Assembly: GCA_036654795.1 (NCBI GenBank)
Contig: JAVVRI010000063.1
Span: 1-16,560 of the forward strand
Reading direction: 5' to 3'
DNA: 16,560 nt
Source of the DNA: JAVVRI01 sp036654795
GTDB taxonomy: Bacteria; Bacteroidota; Bacteroidia; Bacteroidales; Tannerellaceae
Shown: positions 15,934 to 16,560 of the stretch, in pieces
Position numbering within the stretch: the first letter of the stretch is position 1
Layout: every line of letters begins with the position of its first letter
The notes under the pieces: generated by a model
What the model was told of the DNA's origin: nothing
Database searches by the model: none
Seen by the model: only the letters and a program-made list of their open reading frames with translations
Position numbers and translations under genes: made by a program

Positions 15934-16473
15934 CTATTTCACCCGTCCACCGGAGATCCAGGTACGCTCAAAGTAAGGTTCACTCAAGCTGCTGACCATC
16001 ACGCCACGGGAGGTACTCGTATGGATAAAGCGGCCGTTCTTCAGATAGACACCCACATGGTTGGGCGTCTTCCTCCTTCCGCTACCAGTATGAAAAAAGA
16101 CCAGATCGCCCTCCTCCAACTTTCCGCGCTTCACCTTCCGACAGTCGTGCTTCAACATGTCTGCTGACGAACGAGACAGCTGGCGACCATATACCTCACG
16201 GTAAAGAATCGCCACAAAGCCGGAGCAATCTACCCCCCTTCGCGTGCTTCCTCCCATCCGGTGCGGAGTGCCCAACCAACGGGCACCGGCATTATACAGA
16301 TAGATATTATCATCCGGCATAATCCTCACTCCGTATAGGCGGGACAGCTCCTTCGGCCCTTTGAAGTCCGCCGGTAGCGACACCCTCTTTTTGTTCCCGC
16401 ACGAAGCGAGCATCACGGCCAACAACATGAGGAAAGCGAAGAAGTAAAGAGGTCTGATTATCTTTTGAGTCAT
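15934..16473 (-). CDS. NlpC/P60 family lipoprotein, cell-wall peptidase
   Basis: A 179-residue lipoprotein. The signal peptide has a basic start (MTQKIIRP), a hydrophobic core, and a lipobox LASC with lipidation Cys25 followed by Gly, Asn. The NlpC/P60 domain (about 58-175) has the catalytic triad: Cys83 in RGVDCSGFVAILY, His139 in PNHVGVYL and His151 in RFIHTSTSRG. Such enzymes cut the peptide stem of peptidoglycan, typically the gamma-D-Glu to diamino-acid bond. It has a single domain and no visible SH3 or LysM targeting domain, so it resembles small Spr-like lipoproteins. It is likely anchored in the inner or outer membrane facing the periplasm. Possible cotranscription with serS is weakened by a candidate serS promoter between them. 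Confidence 0.93.
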   Translation of the reverse strand: MTQKIIRPLYFFAFLMLLAVMLASCGNKKRVSLPADFKGPKELSRLYGVRIMPDDNIYLYNAGARWLGTPHRMGGSTRRGVDCSGFVAILYREVYGRQLSRSSADMLKHDCRKVKRGKLEEGDLVFFHTGSGRRKTPNHVGVYLKNGRFIHTSTSRGVMVSSLSEPYFERTWISGGRVK

Positions 16474-16506
16474 AACAAATAGGTACTTAATCTTTGATTA
16501 TACGAG

Positions 16507-16514
16507 CAAACTTA
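16507..16514 (-). promoter_or_regulatory. Candidate -7 promoter element for the NlpC/P60 gene
   Basis: On the minus strand TAAGTTTG matches TAnnTTTG, 33 bp upstream of the ATG at 16473. No clear TTTG lies at the -33 distance. The rest of the sequence to the window edge is A/T-rich with no gene seen. Confidence 0.5.
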
Positions 16515-16560
16515 GATAAAAATATCCATTTATAAGCGAGCCTAATAAAAAAATAGTCTT

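Noticed and set aside
1..16560. CRISPR array, insertion sequence, tRNA, rRNA or riboswitch
   Set aside because: I read for short regular repeats, transposase motifs and cloverleaf-like segments and found none. The only repeats are the 22-bp-spaced motif and the terminator-type palindromes.

Overview
The window looks like chromosomal DNA of a Bacteroidales bacterium (Bacteroides, Parabacteroides, Tannerella or a close relative). It has a bifunctional Fkp enzyme, Bacteroidetes-restricted families (DUF4922, DUF4494, golvesin-domain amidase-like protein), A-rich leaders without strong Shine-Dalgarno sequences, and several matches to the Bacteroidetes promoter (TTTG, about 20 bp, TAnnTTTG). I see no mobile element, CRISPR array, tRNA or rRNA.

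Layout. (1) 1-78: the last 25 codons of an unidentified plus-strand gene. (2) 8218 down to 191, minus strand: a tight four-gene operon, fkp, a secreted golvesin-domain amidase-like protein, a two-module GT2 glycosyltransferase, and a DUF4922 GalT/HIT-fold protein. Gaps between the genes are 15, 7 and 3 bp, and one strong promoter lies at 8243-8274. The amidase-like gene contains a 10-N assembly gap that artificially breaks its frame. (3) 8219-8537: a divergent intergenic region with the fkp promoter, three copies of a 10-bp motif and the ndk promoter. (4) 8538-11409, plus strand: ndk with its own terminator, then DUF4494, a YggS-type PLP protein and a dihydroorotate-dehydrogenase-like flavoprotein, ending in a perfect 52-bp palindrome. 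(5) 11638-14463, plus strand: a MarR-type regulator followed by an 813-residue multidomain sulfur-transfer oxidoreductase. (6) 16473 down to 14563, minus strand: an NlpC/P60 lipoprotein and serS. serS converges on the oxidoreductase gene across a long shared hairpin.

How the genes work together. Fkp salvages free L-fucose to GDP-L-fucose. Its operon partners are a glycosyltransferase, an exported peptidoglycan-amidase-like protein and a possible nucleotide-sugar phosphorylase-like enzyme, so the operon may link fucose activation to an envelope glycan; this link is inferred. The MarR and oxidoreductase pair looks like a self-contained persulfide or CoA-disulfide module with a candidate autoregulatory operator. 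The remaining genes are mostly housekeeping.

The most interesting items are the fkp operon with its unstudied partners, the amidase fold split by a golvesin-like insertion, the GalT-like DUF4922 protein, the flavoprotein that lacks the class 1A catalytic cysteine, and the repeated motif between fkp and ndk.
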